A DNA stretch of 64,000 nt from Kryptolebias marmoratus (lineage: Eukaryota > Chordata > Actinopteri > Cyprinodontiformes > Rivulidae): the NCBI RefSeq assembly GCF_001649575.2, contig NC_051441.1, positions 12,317,104 to 12,381,103 on the forward strand, written 5' to 3'. Shown one piece after another: positions 1-12,278 of this stretch; position 1 is the first letter of the stretch; each line of letters opens with the position of its first letter. The position numbers and the translations under genes are program-made. A model generated the notes under the pieces. The model made no database searches and had not been told where the DNA came from. It saw only the letters and a list, made by a program, of their open reading frames with translations.

Positions 1-159
1 GTAAGGTGTCAGTTACTCAAACTTTCTACAGAAACGCAGCCTTATAAGATCTAAACTACTTTTTTTTTTTTTTTTTTTTGTCGTTGAAGATCTATATAAC
101 TTGCCAACTTAAAGCAACACATCAGCTGAAGAGCAGTCCTGTGAACAAAGCCTGCAATT

Positions 160-172
160 ATGTGCACTCAAG
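160..172 (+). CDS. samd9l: candidate first coding exon of the samd9-like gene
   Basis: ATG TGC ACT CAA G is followed by a good donor (GTAAAC at 173). It ends in phase 1. Joined to the candidate exon 3761-3799 and then to 7642, it keeps one open frame and gives the N-terminus MCTQETSIEMDCSSSEMDWHEL, written here only as predicted. The full protein would be about 1562 residues. The transcript's 5' end is not visible; an AG just before 'ctgaagagcag' at about 120-127 could be an acceptor for this exon. Inference from phase and splice signals only. Confidence 0.5.
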
Positions 173-3100
173 GTAAACGTTCATATATTTTTCTTTGTCT
201 TGGGAGGTCAGAGACATGTGGTGGTAAACTACAAATTCTCATCACCTTTTATGTAATTTGCAACTGGTTTTAAAAATGCCCCTGGGAGGGACTGTTATAC
301 TGAGAGGGACATTTGTAATTAAAGTTTACACTGGTCAGAATTCCCCTGAGACCATTTTAATTTGTGACTAGAAGATGCACCTACAGGTGTTTCAGTAATG
401 TAAAAATAAAGTTAATCTATAGTCAAACTAGCAAATGCTTTAAATCTGATCTGTTTAATAATTGACTTTTATGAATGATAAAATGCCAAGCATCTTATTT
501 CCAGATGGGTGAATGTTGAGGGGAATGATGGCATGTGTTGGTGCTGCAACAGTGTCTGCAGGAAAAGGCTGCCTAAAGGTATGGTCTAACTTTGTAATGG
601 ATGAATTCATTTAATAATGTAGACCTTTTTTTTTTTTTTATTACTCTTTGTAATTGCATACAGAAGTGCAAACTCTTGTAACTTCTCTTTTCTTCCCCAC
701 TTCCAGATGATGTGGTCTGTGACAGTTTGACCCTCGGTCCATTGATGATTTTCCTCAAGGAATGAGAAAAGAACAAAAGTCTGGACAGCAAACTCTCAGC
801 ACCTTCAAGTGACGGAAGGTTTTTACTGAAGAGAATTTGTCTTTAATAAAATTGAGACAGAGTAATTATCGTTTGTTCTGTGACTGAGCCCACCGACAGA
901 AACCTAAAGGCTTCCTTACTGCTTGGATCAACAATGGGTTGACTTGGTCAAAAAGTCTTTGCAAGGTGTTTCATAGACAAAGTTTGAGTCTCTTAAATAC
1001 TATATTTTTTTGTAATCTAAAATATACACACTTGTGTGCAGTAAAGGTTACAAGTATTGTCCTAAAACAAAGGATAAACTGATTTAGAGTAATGCAGATG
1101 CTCAGTTATATTCTGCAGCTAAAAGTCTCCAAGAAAACTGAACTTCTCTGCATGTTCTGTCACCATTTCTATAACTTCCTGTCTTGATGAGCAGGAAAAT
1201 TTGATAAAATGCCCAAACATAGGAATGCAGTTCTCTTCCTGACTCCTCAGTCTCATGGTCTGTCCTCATCTCCAGCCTTGTCTCCCATTGGCTGGTTCTG
1301 CTGCACTGCTGGATTTATAGCCTATTCCTGTGCACGACAGGCCCAGCTGTGTGGAGAAGGATTTCTAACCACGAGTCCAGCCTGTACCTTCTGAAACATT
1401 CAGGGAAACACTGATCCCATCCAGGGTGCGTTAGGATAGTTTCACCCTAAGTTAATGTTTTTATGTTGGCTTTTCATAAGGTGACTCTACTGAAGAGTCA
1501 CCTTTGTTACATCTCCAGATGAAGGGTGTGTGACACCCCCACACTTTCAGGAGGGCATCTATTGAATGGAAGTTTCCACTTTCACCTTTCTCAACAACTC
1601 AGAATTATTTTTTTTTTTTTTTAAAAAAGCTAATTAATCAAACTAGTCCTGCTAAAAAGGATGATACCCTAATGTTTTGTTGCACAAACTTTGAGGCAGG
1701 CTCTACAAAAACTGATTTCTGTTCTTCAACTCGACTCCTTCACCAGACTAGCTGAATTCCCTCATTACAGCAAACAAAGCTGTGATCCATCTCACAGTTT
1801 ATCTTGCTGTGGCTTGTCAACAAGACACCAAGATACTGAAAGTCTGCTTGACGCAGAGATTCACCCCAGAGCTCAAGATTGAAGTTGTGACATGTCCTTA
1901 CTCGAAACCTTTTTAAATTTAATATAAACGCACCATGATTACAAAAGTCTGTTAGATAAGCAATCAAGGCTGCTTAAAAGTATTTGAACCATAGCAGTCT
2001 TCCCCTGATCCAATCTACTTCCAACCTACATGAGAGCTCATTACATGTATCCAGACTGATCATGATAAAATGATTTTAGCGTAAAACTCTTGTATGAAAA
2101 GTCTTTCAAGGAATGCTAGGACTTTATTTTTAAAGGGTTCACAACCTTTAAAATTGCATTTCCCTTCCACATGAAAACTCTACTAAACTACGAAAGTCCT
2201 CTTTAGATAATACATTTCAAGCCTGGGGAAAGAGAAATTTTTAGATACAGGATTAGCAAACCTTATGTGCTGACCTTTTGATTCTTCTACCAAATTATTC
2301 TATTTATAAATAAAGCATTTGTGTGATATGTACACTACACAGCATAAATACCAATAACTGCATAAAACTAAAATTGAAAAATGAAAGTCATTTACAAATG
2401 CTAATGACAGTCTTAACTATTTTGTTTCAGTTTCTATTACCATGAAGTTTCTATTACAACAGAATTGAAACCAGTGGTAATGCAGCTTTAGTTTTACTGC
2501 TCCGAGGCACAGTCATGCTCAAGTCACACCCATAATGAGTAAATAAATAGGACAAGGTCTGTTCAGTACCAGGCAAAACGAAACCTCAGCAAGTCGAAGC
2601 AGTGGGTGTGCTGGAGACCATTTGCCTACACAAATCAAATGCTGGTAAGTACAATCAACCTAACAAAAAATACTTTTACGATAGCTACATGTAAACCAAT
2701 TCTATGGATTTTATTTGAAAATCTAAATGAAATAGCATTTTTGTTCACTAAGTCTTGGCTTAGTTAGAATGTTTTTGAAAGCTAACATAACCTTTTGCAA
2801 CCATTGTCGAGTGTTTTCTCGCTGTAGTCCCTGATAAAAACAGTAAGCTATTTGTTTTTGGGCTCATAAATGTAGTGTTACTGTATCTAGATTGTTTGTG
2901 GTTACTTGGTGTAAAGCTATGTACAGCTTTGTACAGGAGGAGATGCATGCAAGTAAAAGCTGATTTTTTTTTTTAAATATATGTAAACTGGACCAAATTA
3001 TCATGGCTTGTCAGACATGATCCTGCTTTTTCTATGAAATGCAAAAAACGTTTATATTATTGGTTTATTTGTTTTTAACATTTCCCCAGTTTTTGTAAAC

Positions 3101-3760
3101 TTGTTTAGCATAACTATTTTTGGAAGAAAAAATACAAGTCATTAAATCGGTAGAAAAATCCGCAACAAATACATAGTGAATCTGAAAAGATTTGGTGGCT
3201 CAGTGGAAGAAACATTCATAAAAAAGTTTGACATTGGAATGTGCTTTGTTCCAAAGCATTCCACTGAGATGAACACAAGTGCAGTTTGAGAGGAAATCCC
3301 CTCCCCCTTCCCATCTAGTCTCGAGTCTCTAGTTCACAATCTCTCTCTCTTACAAGGGCTGATTTCATTCTTCTGGACAATACATATACACATACCAAAC
3401 AACTAAATAATATTTTAAAAAACAAAATCTTAACCCAAAATAAGGCATAAAGGACAACCCCACCTACAAGATAGATACTTAATTTGCTTTTTAATTTTCC
3501 TTAGGCATAATAAGAAAAAAATCTTCAAAAAATACAACCTTGCACAGTACATAATCATAGAAAATAAATAAATAAAAATGAGTGTAATGTCAACTAATGC
3601 TGCTTTTTCACCAACAGTTAAGGACTGATTATTGGTCAACAATAACATAAGTCCTGACTTTCAGCTAAACACGGTAAGTAGACTTTACTATAAATATCCA
3701 TCTCAGTGGAAAAAAGTTTAAATATTACAAATGTTAAAACTTGTCTTTTACTGCTTTTAG
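173..3760 (+). other. putative intron 1 of the samd9-like gene, no other gene seen
   Basis: AT-rich sequence with long T or A tracts (61-80, 1607-1624, 627-640). All open frames are short, unrelated to known proteins and scattered over both strands. I see no RNA gene, TIR-bounded element or coding exon other than the one ending the interval. Confidence 0.5.
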
Positions 3761-3799
3761 AAACATCCATAGAAATGGACTGCAGTTCCTCAGAAATGG
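3761..3799 (+). CDS. samd9l: candidate second coding exon of the samd9-like gene
   Basis: This 39-nt stretch lies between a pyrimidine-rich acceptor ending TTTTAG (3755-3760) and a strong donor GTAAGT (3800-3805). It enters and leaves in phase 1, so it can be included or skipped without changing frame. It carries its own ATG (3775-3777), giving MDCSSSEM and then joining to DWHEL at 7642. If the exon at 160-172 is untranslated or absent, this ATG is the alternative start, for a protein of about 1553 residues. The fit with SAMD9 is that the acidic D-W pair stands just before the SAM domain, as in human SAMD9. Confidence 0.6.
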
Positions 3800-4364
3800 G
3801 TAAGTAAAATAGCTAAAACAATTATAATGAAAATCTGTCATTCATTTAGTTGCGGTCCTCAATAGGTCATGTATACGGTATAATTTATTTCCATATGTTC
3901 AGTAACTGTAATATACAAATTTATCTCTGCAGTTTATTTACAACCGCAACAAAACTTTTTGTTTGAGTAGTATATAAAAAAGATTCCATATTACACTAAA
4001 AACAATAATTTCTCCTGTGTGTGTATGTGTATGTGTAGGGCTAATCAATATTGCACAAGTGTCAGCACATCAAACTGTTTAAAAGTAGAGAAAGAAGCCA
4101 TCTTGAGCAATAATCTCAGCTGCCACCATGAGATTTAGGATTGTTGCCAGTTTTAGGTTTTTGCTTTAAAATGACTGTGTTCACTTGATTTGGCCTTGCA
4201 GTGATTTAAAGTTTACTCACCCCAAGTCCTGCAGCTAAAGAACCCTCTAATAGAACAGAGGCTTTAGGTATAAAGATGTGTGCTGCTGCTAATAGATTTT
4301 TCACATTTTCACATGTTTCCACCAAAGTCAATGATGGGTAGCAAAGCTTCCGGTGGTGTGAGGC

Positions 4365-5618
4365 GTCCAGGGGTCATCCTTATCAGATGCTCGAACCACC
4401 TCAACTGTCTCCTCTGAATGTGGAGGAGCAGTGGCTGAAAACCAAACTTTTCACCCTATCTCTGTGGAGAAAACTAATTTTGACTGCCTGTATCTGAAAT
4501 CTTGTTCTTTTGGTCACTAACCAAAGTTCAAGATCATAGATGAGGGTAGCAACGTAGATCGGCAGGTAAACAGAGTTTTGCCTTGCAGGTCAGCTCTCTC
4601 TTCACCATAATGGACCGGTACAGAATACGCAATACTGCGGAAGCTGCACTGATCCATCTGTAGCTCTCTCACTCCATTCTACCCTTACTCTTGAACCAAA
4701 CTCTGAGATACTTGAATTCCTCCACTTAAAGCAGCACTTCACTCCCAACCTGGAGAGGATAGTCCACCTTTTTCCTACTGAGGACGAAGGTCTCATATTT
4801 AAAGGTGCTGATCTTCATCCCAGCTGCTTCACACTTAGCTGAAAACTGCTCCAGTGAGAGCTGGAGATCACAGTACAATGGCGTTGACAGACCACCTCAT
4901 CTGCACATAGCAGAGATGGAAATCTGCAGCCACCAAATCAGACCTCTTCTGTCCCCTGGGGAAATTCTGTCCATTAAAGACATGAATAGAATCAGTTACA
5001 ACAAGCAGCCCTGGTAGAGTCCGACTCTCACCCTGATGAGATCCGACTTACTGCTGGCAAAGCAAACCAGACTTTTGCATCATTTGTATAGGGACTCACC
5101 GAGCACACCTCACTGGGTACCCCAGGGAATGTGGACTTGGCCGAATGCATTCGCCATATCCACATAACATATGTAGACTGTCTGGGCAAACTCCCATGCC
5201 CCGTCAAGAACCCTAGCGAGAGTAAAAAGCTGGTCCAGTGTTCCACAGCCGGGACAGAACTCGTACTGTTCTTCCTGAAACCAATGTTCTACCATAGGCT
5301 GTACTCTTTACTCCAGAACCCCTGAGTAGACCTTACCAGAGAGGCTAAGGAGTGGGATTCCCCTGTAATTGGAACACATCCTCCTGTCTCCTTTCTTAAA
5401 AAGGGAAACTACTACCCCAGTCTGCCAATTCTGTGGCATTGCCCCCAGTGTCCATGCAATGTTGCAAATGTGCATCATCTGAGACAGCTCAGCAACATCC
5501 AGAGCTTTGAGGAACTCAGGACTGTTCTCATCCAACTGCAGAGCTCTGACACCATGGAGCTTTTTAACAACCTTGTGTGGCACTTATAGGTTTTCTTCGA
5601 GCATTCAATTAATTTGGC
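4365..5618 (-). mobile_element. decayed non-LTR retrotransposon (LINE), 3' half
   Basis: On the minus strand the conceptual translation matches the endonuclease-reverse transcriptase LINE common in teleosts, with many frameshifts and stops. Recognisable pieces are QTGVVVSLFKKGDRR and SNYRGIPLLSLSGKVYSGVLE (RT motifs, 5308-5583), EEQYEFCPG-GTLDQL and VDMANAF (5110-5290), and the C-terminal zone between 4365 and 4620. The copy is dead. It continues at 6653-7262, interrupted by an insertion. The same C-terminal segment recurs at 23950-24445. Clade not assigned. Confidence 0.85.
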
Positions 5619-6652
5619 TTGTTGCCAACAACGCCACCTGGGATCATCACCCAGGAATTAATGAAAGGACACAAGTCCGGTTTAGCAATCAGCAGCAGAC
5701 AGGGTTCAAGTCAATAATAATTTATTGCCAAAAATAAAAGTGCCTGTACATAAACAAACGAAAAAAAAAGAAAATACACAAAATAACCCCAACTAGGCTT
5801 ACCGGTGGGCACGACCAGGTCCTGGATGATATAGGCTCCAAAACAAGAAAAAATCAAAACCAACACCCGTGAAGTCACTCACTCTCTGAAATGCCCTCCA
5901 CCTATTTGTGTTATTCACGGCACAACCACACCAAAAGGGACGCCACATCCAGGCCCGAGCGCACCACCGGCGGTCCTTTAAAGAAAGTAAACATAAAAAA
6001 CCAATTGTTAAAATACAGGCAATAAAAGAGATATATAAATAAGAGTACAGATAAAAATAATTAAAAGTCCCTGTGCGCGACCAGCCTCCCAGCCCGAATG
6101 GAGCGCACAGCCGCTCCTCGTTATGGTCTTCGGGGGGGGGTGTCCCACACGCCGGTCTCCTTCGACCACCTCGCAAGCGGTAATTCAGTCAGGGCAAAGC
6201 AGCAGCGTTAAGGTCGGTCGAGATTCCTAAATAAGAAGAACAATTTAAAACCAAAAAAATAAAAACAAGATTCGTCACTGAATCCACCTACCGATCAGGC
6301 TACGTTCTCCTCACTTGCACCCAATTGGGACTCTCAAATGTCCGCACTTATTGGAGGAATCGCTCCACTCCCGGCCAACCGTGGAGGTGAATACGCCCGT
6401 ACGTTTCTGCTGATCAAAGGCTGTATAACTACAATATTCGAGCAGCTGTAAATGTGCAGGCAGCCAACCTCACCTGTACTCGGCACAAAGACGGCTCACC
6501 ACGGAAGCGCAGCGCGCGACGTGTCAACAGCAAAACAACAAGTGTCAGTCTGCAGATCACCTCAGCTTTTATACCGAGCGCCCTCTGGCGCAATTGGCTC
6601 ACTCGCAATCACCCTGCCAGCAGGTGCAGCCTCCACCTTCTTCCTGCCACAC
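5619..6652 (-). mobile_element. LTR-like insertion (probable solo LTR) inside the LINE
   Basis: A 1034-bp block interrupts the LINE and is flanked by the same 5-mer, TTGGC, at 5614-5618 and 6653-6657. Five-bp target duplications are usual for LTR retrotransposons. On the minus strand it has a TATAAAA box (6567-6573 on +) about 80 bp from its 5' end and an AATAAA (5721-5726) about 100 bp from its 3' end, the layout of an LTR promoter and poly(A) signal. The termini are TG...CA-like one base inside the duplication. No gag, pol or env reading frame is present. An unrelated non-autonomous element is the alternative. Confidence 0.55.
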
Positions 6653-7262
6653 TTGGCAGCCCTGGTTATGGATGGACCCACTCCCAAGTCCCCAGACACA
6701 GCTTCCTCCATGGAAGACATGCTGGTGGGATTTAAAAGGTTCTTCTCAATCCCACTAGAAATCTGAAATCACTGAAGATCCTTCAGATGGGTTCTTCTGC
6801 CAGGCATTCCCAGCAAACCTTCACTAAACGTTTTGGTCTTCTGGTCTGTCTGGCATCTTACCATTCGAGCTGATCCAACTCACCACCAAGTGTTGATCAG
6901 TTGACAGTTCCACTCCTCTTTTCACCTAAGTATCTAAAACATATAGCTACAGATCAGAAGACTATAAAGTCTATCATTGATCTGTGGCCATGGGTGCCCT
7001 GCTTATGGACACCCTTATGGTCCAGCCCCTCTTAAGAAGACTGGTTCCAGAACCAACACTGTGTGTTGAGGTGAGCTTGACTACATCTAGTTGGTACCTC
7101 TCAACCTCACACTTAAGCTCAGGCTCCTTCCCCACCAGAGAGGTGACATTCCATGTCTCAAGAGTCAGCTTTGGTAAGCTAGGTTCAGAGCACCATGGCC
7201 TCCACCATTTGGACACTTCACCTGGCCCATATGGCCTCTCATGCAGGTAGTGGGCCCACAGG
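6653..7262 (-). mobile_element. decayed LINE, 5' (endonuclease) part
   Basis: This is the continuation of the LINE at 4365-5618 beyond the insertion. Minus-strand translation shows the apurinic-endonuclease start: LTLETWNVTSLVGKEPELK followed by EVERYQLDVVKLTSTHSVGSG (6990-7190). A second piece, NLLNPTSMSSMEEAVSGDLG, lies at about 6655-6765. The jump near 6766 from endonuclease to the linker before RT means several hundred codons were lost. No intact frame. Confidence 0.8.
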
Positions 7263-7641
7263 AAGGCAAACCTATTTAGTTTCTTTTCACTAATAATTAT
7301 AATGACAGAAAGATACTCTAAATTGTTTTTCTCTTCTTTTTTTTCCGGACAGGGGATGGGCAGTAGGTGTTGTGTCAAAATTTTAAAAAATCACACCAAC
7401 TGGAAAAGCACAGTTAATAAAAAACCTATGTTATTACCAGGTGCCTATGTAAATAAATAAGATTATCATGTATTTTTTCATTTGACCTAAACTCCAAATA
7501 TTCAGAAATCATTGCACATCCCTTGCAAGTAGTGCCGATTTGTCATTTGTATTCATTTACTGATCTACTCATGGCAGACAGAAAATATGCAATGTTTTAT
7601 AAACTGTTTCTGAACATCTGATTTTAACCATTTTTTAACAG

Positions 7642-10600
7642 ATTGGCATGAATTGTCCTACAACCATTGGACAGAATCTCATGTGAGCTCCTGGTTGAAA
7701 TCCATTGGAATAAAAGAACCGTATATAATAAGAGTGAAGGAAGAGGAGGTGACTGGATCCGTTCTCACAACTTTACAAAGGGAATATCTGAGTAATACCA
7801 TTGGAATGAAAAGTGGTCAAATTGAACATCTACTGAAGAAGAGAGATGATCTTCTAAAGGCAGAACAGTGCAAAATAAAGAACAAAACTGGATCCAGCAG
7901 TAAAAAAAGTGAAGACAAAAAAGACAATGTTTTCGTTTTGCAAGAAGAGCCAAAGCCTCACACTCAAAAATCATGTGAAAGAGAAGAGCAAGGAAATATC
8001 CCTAATGTATGCAATGACACCTTAAACTCTGATGTAGCTTTCTGTGACTATCGTAAATTTGACACACGTGAAAAGAACTTCAGGTACGTGAAGCACAATT
8101 TACTTCCCCCAGAAACAGGAACTGACAACATGATTGTTCCTTGTCATGAATATAAGTCACTCGAAGTTGCACACAAGCTAGACTCAAAAAGACTTAAATC
8201 AAAAGTGGCAAGTGAAGTCTTGAGATTTGCATGTGCATGTATGAATATGAGAGCCAATGGAACAATTCATTTTGGAGTAATGGATAAAGTCAAAGGCACT
8301 CACAAGCATGGTGAAATTACAGGGATACCTTTGAAAAATCAGGAAGACTTTGTAGATGCATTAGATTACATTGAAAGATGCTTCAAAGGATCTGCTCATC
8401 AAATTGATGCAAGAAGTTGCATAAGGAACCCCTGCTTCATTGAGGTGCTTGACAAGGAAACTACTGAGAAGACTTGGGTTGTTGAATACGATGTCATTCC
8501 AAAATCCAGCATTGTTAAAGATAAATTGTACTATGTTGCTGTCCCAAAGTTCAATGAGAAGGATGGCAAAGTCGAAGTCAAACGTGAAGAGCAGGTTTCT
8601 TATTACAGAGTGGGAGCCAGTTCATCACAGATACCTGAAGACCACTTTGTTATTTTTATTCAAGGACTGAAAGAGAAGGATCAACAGAGAGAAGAGGCTG
8701 AATCCTCAAGCAATGAAACAGCTCTCGAATTCAAAGAAGATCAAAAGAGAAAGCTGTCCATTCTTCTAACAGGTGGAAAGAAACTCATGGACAACTCTCT
8801 TTTCTATATTGTTGTGACGAACAAAATTCAGCCAGACCATCTTGACAACATAAATTTCTTGGTAAACATGAATCTTTTTTGTGTGTTTGATTTTGACCCT
8901 GATTCTAAAGTGTCTGGACTTTGTGGCAGATATAAGGAGCAGAAACCTGCAACCCTTCATTTTCTTAATGACTATGAAAACGTCAAAAGACTGGGAAACT
9001 CTGACCTCACCGCGTCTTTGAAGCTCTTCGACCAAGTAAGTTGGATCTTTTGCAATGGGCGAAACAACTTCCCTGGTGAGAATGCTCCCTGTGATGAAAT
9101 AACTTGGATTAAAACAAGAAAAAAAAAAATGAAAAAAGCTGTGTCGCTAATCTGCAATGAAATCCTCCCCAGGCGTTCATTTATTGTCCTCTTCTTGCTG
9201 ATGTCGGATGTTGAGCAGCCACTTGTTGAGACTTTTCATGAGTTTTATGCAGAAATGAATGGACATGATTGCTTAACAGTCATATCAGAGTCAAGGGAAA
9301 TTTACAAAAAGTGGTCAAGTCTTGCACAAGTGTCATGTACCATCACTGCACTCAAAGAAATCAGCATTGTTAACATGCCACTGAGTCACGTGGATGCGAC
9401 AGTTCAAAGCATTCAGCTATCAAAGAATCAACCTACAAGGAAATTACCTGTCTCGAATGGAGGTTTGTGTTTCCTAAAGTCTACTGAGGAGGCTATACTA
9501 GACTCTTTGGAAATTATCAGTGTTGACCAGTGTGATGACACAGATCTGGAGATCATGACCAAGGATGAAATCGAACAAACTGAGCTTCACTTCTATCGAG
9601 GTGGGAAAATAGACTGGATCAACTTCTGGCTTGCTGACAAGCATAAGTGCGGAGGCATCATTGAGCGGGATGCCTGCACAGACGCAAGCACAATTCTGGC
9701 CAGTGTGGTTAATAATTGCAAAGACATGCGTCCTGTGGACAGTGTGAACGTCTACCATCAGCCTGGCAGTGGTGGCAGTACAGTGGCACGGCAGCTGCTC
9801 TGGAGTTGGAAGACAAAAGTACGATGTGCAGTCGTAAAACAGTCTACAGAAGTCTCAACTGTTTGTGAGCATGCCATGAAACTAAGGGAACACGATGAAA
9901 ATGACAAGAACAGCTGTCTTCCAGTGCTCCTTCTGTTGGAGGACCAAAATCCAGATTACATTGATGATCTGAGACGAAATCTTGGGAGTGTCATTACAAT
10001 CAAAAAGATCCGTTCCTCTGTGTTGTGTTTCATCCTGCTGATCTGCAACAGATCCAATGATCCTGAAAGAATGTGCAGAGCATCACCTTCTCAAACAGTA
10101 GCAGTCACACACAAACTGTCAGATGAGGAAAAGTCTTTGTTTCTGGAAAAGGTTGAACAACTTAAACTCCAGTTTGAAGAAGACTTCAAATTTATCATCA
10201 CATTTGTTCTCATGAGTAAAGATTTTGAGCCGAGCTACATTAAGGGTTTTGTAAAAAATATTCTAAAAAAAATTGATCATTCATTACCCATCACTCGCCT
10301 CATCAGATTTGTGGCTCTCTTAAATTGCTACGTCAAAGATTCGTACATATCTATGTCACATTGTGAGGAATACCTTGGTATTGCTCCTCCACTGGGTGGA
10401 ACTCGGTACCATGCCTTTGTAGATCTGCTCAGTGAAGAAGCTAGACTTATTTTTATCCACCTAAGAGACAGTTCAACACACATTCAGTCAATTCGGATCA
10501 TCCATACCATGGTGGCAAAAGAAATTCTGAGACAACTCTCTGCAAATTTGCCTCAAAGCTCTATTGCCATGGAGCTCATCAAAGATGAGGTACTCATGAA

Positions 10601-12278
10601 TCACAGATTTGACAGAGATCAGTTCCTAAGGGTGATTAGAGCTCTTTTTATTAGACGAAACAAAAAAACCAGAGGAGATCCTGAAGACACAACCTTTTCA
10701 CCGCTTATTGAAAATGTCATTGCTGAAAGAGATGGTGTTCAGAGAGCTGTTGATCTCATGAAAGCTGCATACATAGCATTAGGAAAAGATGCTTATGTAG
10801 CACAACAGCTTGCCCGGCTGCTTTACACAAATAAGAGGTTTGAAGAGGCTCTTGAGTGGGCAGAGATAGCAAAAACTCTGTCTCCACATGACACATTCAT
10901 CCTTGACACTTTGGGACAAGTTTACAAAAAGTGGTTTTATCATTTGTATGACACCCTTGAAGAAAAAGAACCATCACCTGAAAGAGGAGTTGAAATCATA
11001 AACATTGCCCTCAAAGGAATTTCTGCTTTTCGAGCCTCGGAAAAAACACCAAAGAAAGAGACAGTAAGCCTAAACAGTTCATACTATGGAGAAGTGGATG
11101 TTGGCTGCAGGTTGCTAAAGTTCCTGTCAGGAGTTGATGTTTTTTCAATCACCACTGGATATTCAGAGTTGATGAAATACTTGCTAACAGACTACATACC
11201 AGAGGAGGTCAAAATACCCTGGCAGAGGCTGCATCAACAGCTAAAAGGGTTAGAAAAGAGCCTGAGACGAGCACTGGAGTGCATTTCTGAAGACCTCAGT
11301 TACTTTCAAACTGACATTAGTGAAGAAGATGAGGAACTTGATGCAAGAGATCCAGAGCAAGTGTACAAACCAAGAGAATGGTTAACAAAAAAGAGTGCTG
11401 TATATGCTAGATTTTTCTGCAAAGTACCAAAAGAATGCTATGAAGCAGCTGAAAACAACCGCACTGATCTGGTAGCTCAAGCTACAAAGCTTTCACCTTT
11501 CCAAAGACAGATGAGAACCTACATGCTCGGTGGAGGAAATGTTACAGCCATCCTTTCATTAATCTATGACAAGAAACCACAAAGAGCAGCAAAGAAGCTT
11601 GAGGAAATTATGGCCATGTACCCAGAAAACCTGACGTGGAAAGACCTTGATGAAGCAGAACTCTCAAATTTCATTTTTTGCCAGATAGCTCTTAACTGTA
11701 TTCTACCTGGCTCCTCAAAGCTTTTTTCCCTTCAAAAACTACAAGAACTCAGCAAGAGATTTAAAACACAGGGGAAATATATGTCATCAGCAAGCGCTCT
11801 CTTCCTTCTCTCCCTCCTGTTTTGGCCTGAGACCACTCAAGAAGTGAGTTCTGCTGATCTGCAGATCCTTCTATCAGCCATTGATGCCCTTCAGAGACTC
11901 TGTGAGCAAAAGATTAAATTCATGTCTCAAAGGAAAAGCAGAATTGTGACCCACTTTTTTCTGGCAAAGGCAAAAGGTCTAAACAAGATTGTCCACAGAA
12001 GTGTTATTGAAAAGCAGATTAAAGGCACTCTGAGTGAAAAAAAGCTCAAATGGCTTGGAGGGGAAGTGTGGAAAACCAAGGAAGTTGTGCAACAATTGAA
12101 ACGAATCGAAGGGTGGACAGAAAATGAAAACTTGTATGTGCAATGTGGTCATAAAAACAAGATTAGGATCATTCCTCGCTACTCTGCCTCCATGCCCCAC
12201 GGAAATGAAAGGGTTACTTTCTACTTGGGCTTTTCATTTGATGGTGTAGTTGCTTTAGACATCCATGTGATGAAATAA
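7642..12278 (+). CDS. samd9l: SAMD9/SAMD9L-like protein, main coding exon
   Basis: One 4.6-kb exon encodes about 1545 residues that follow the vertebrate SAMD9/SAMD9L layout. An N-terminal SAM domain comes first (W-x6-SSWLKSIGI). An AlbA_2 domain follows around nt 8146-8650 (HEYKSLE; FACACMNMRANGTIHFGV), then a SIR2-like region. A P-loop NTPase lies near 9745-9800 (YHQPGSGGSTVA). TPR-like helices span about 10.74-10.95 kb (LDTLGQVYKKW). The C-terminal OB-like end reads VTFYLGFSFDGVVALDI and then TGA... the stop codon is TAA at 12276-12278. Known family role: interferon-induced cytoplasmic restriction factor; AlbA_2 acts as a tRNA-Phe anticodon nuclease in human SAMD9, and the proteins affect endosome fusion and growth. 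The exon opens at an AG acceptor (7640-7641) with no usable ATG in frame, so its start codon must lie upstream (see 160-172 and 3761-3799). The frame is fully open, with no sign of pseudogenisation. The choice between samd9 and samd9l is arbitrary. Confidence 0.93.

Noticed and set aside
5799..6176. Minus-strand frame of 125 codons rich in Arg/Trp
   Set aside because: Lies wholly in the LTR-like insertion, has no known domain, and is explained by its GC-rich tract.
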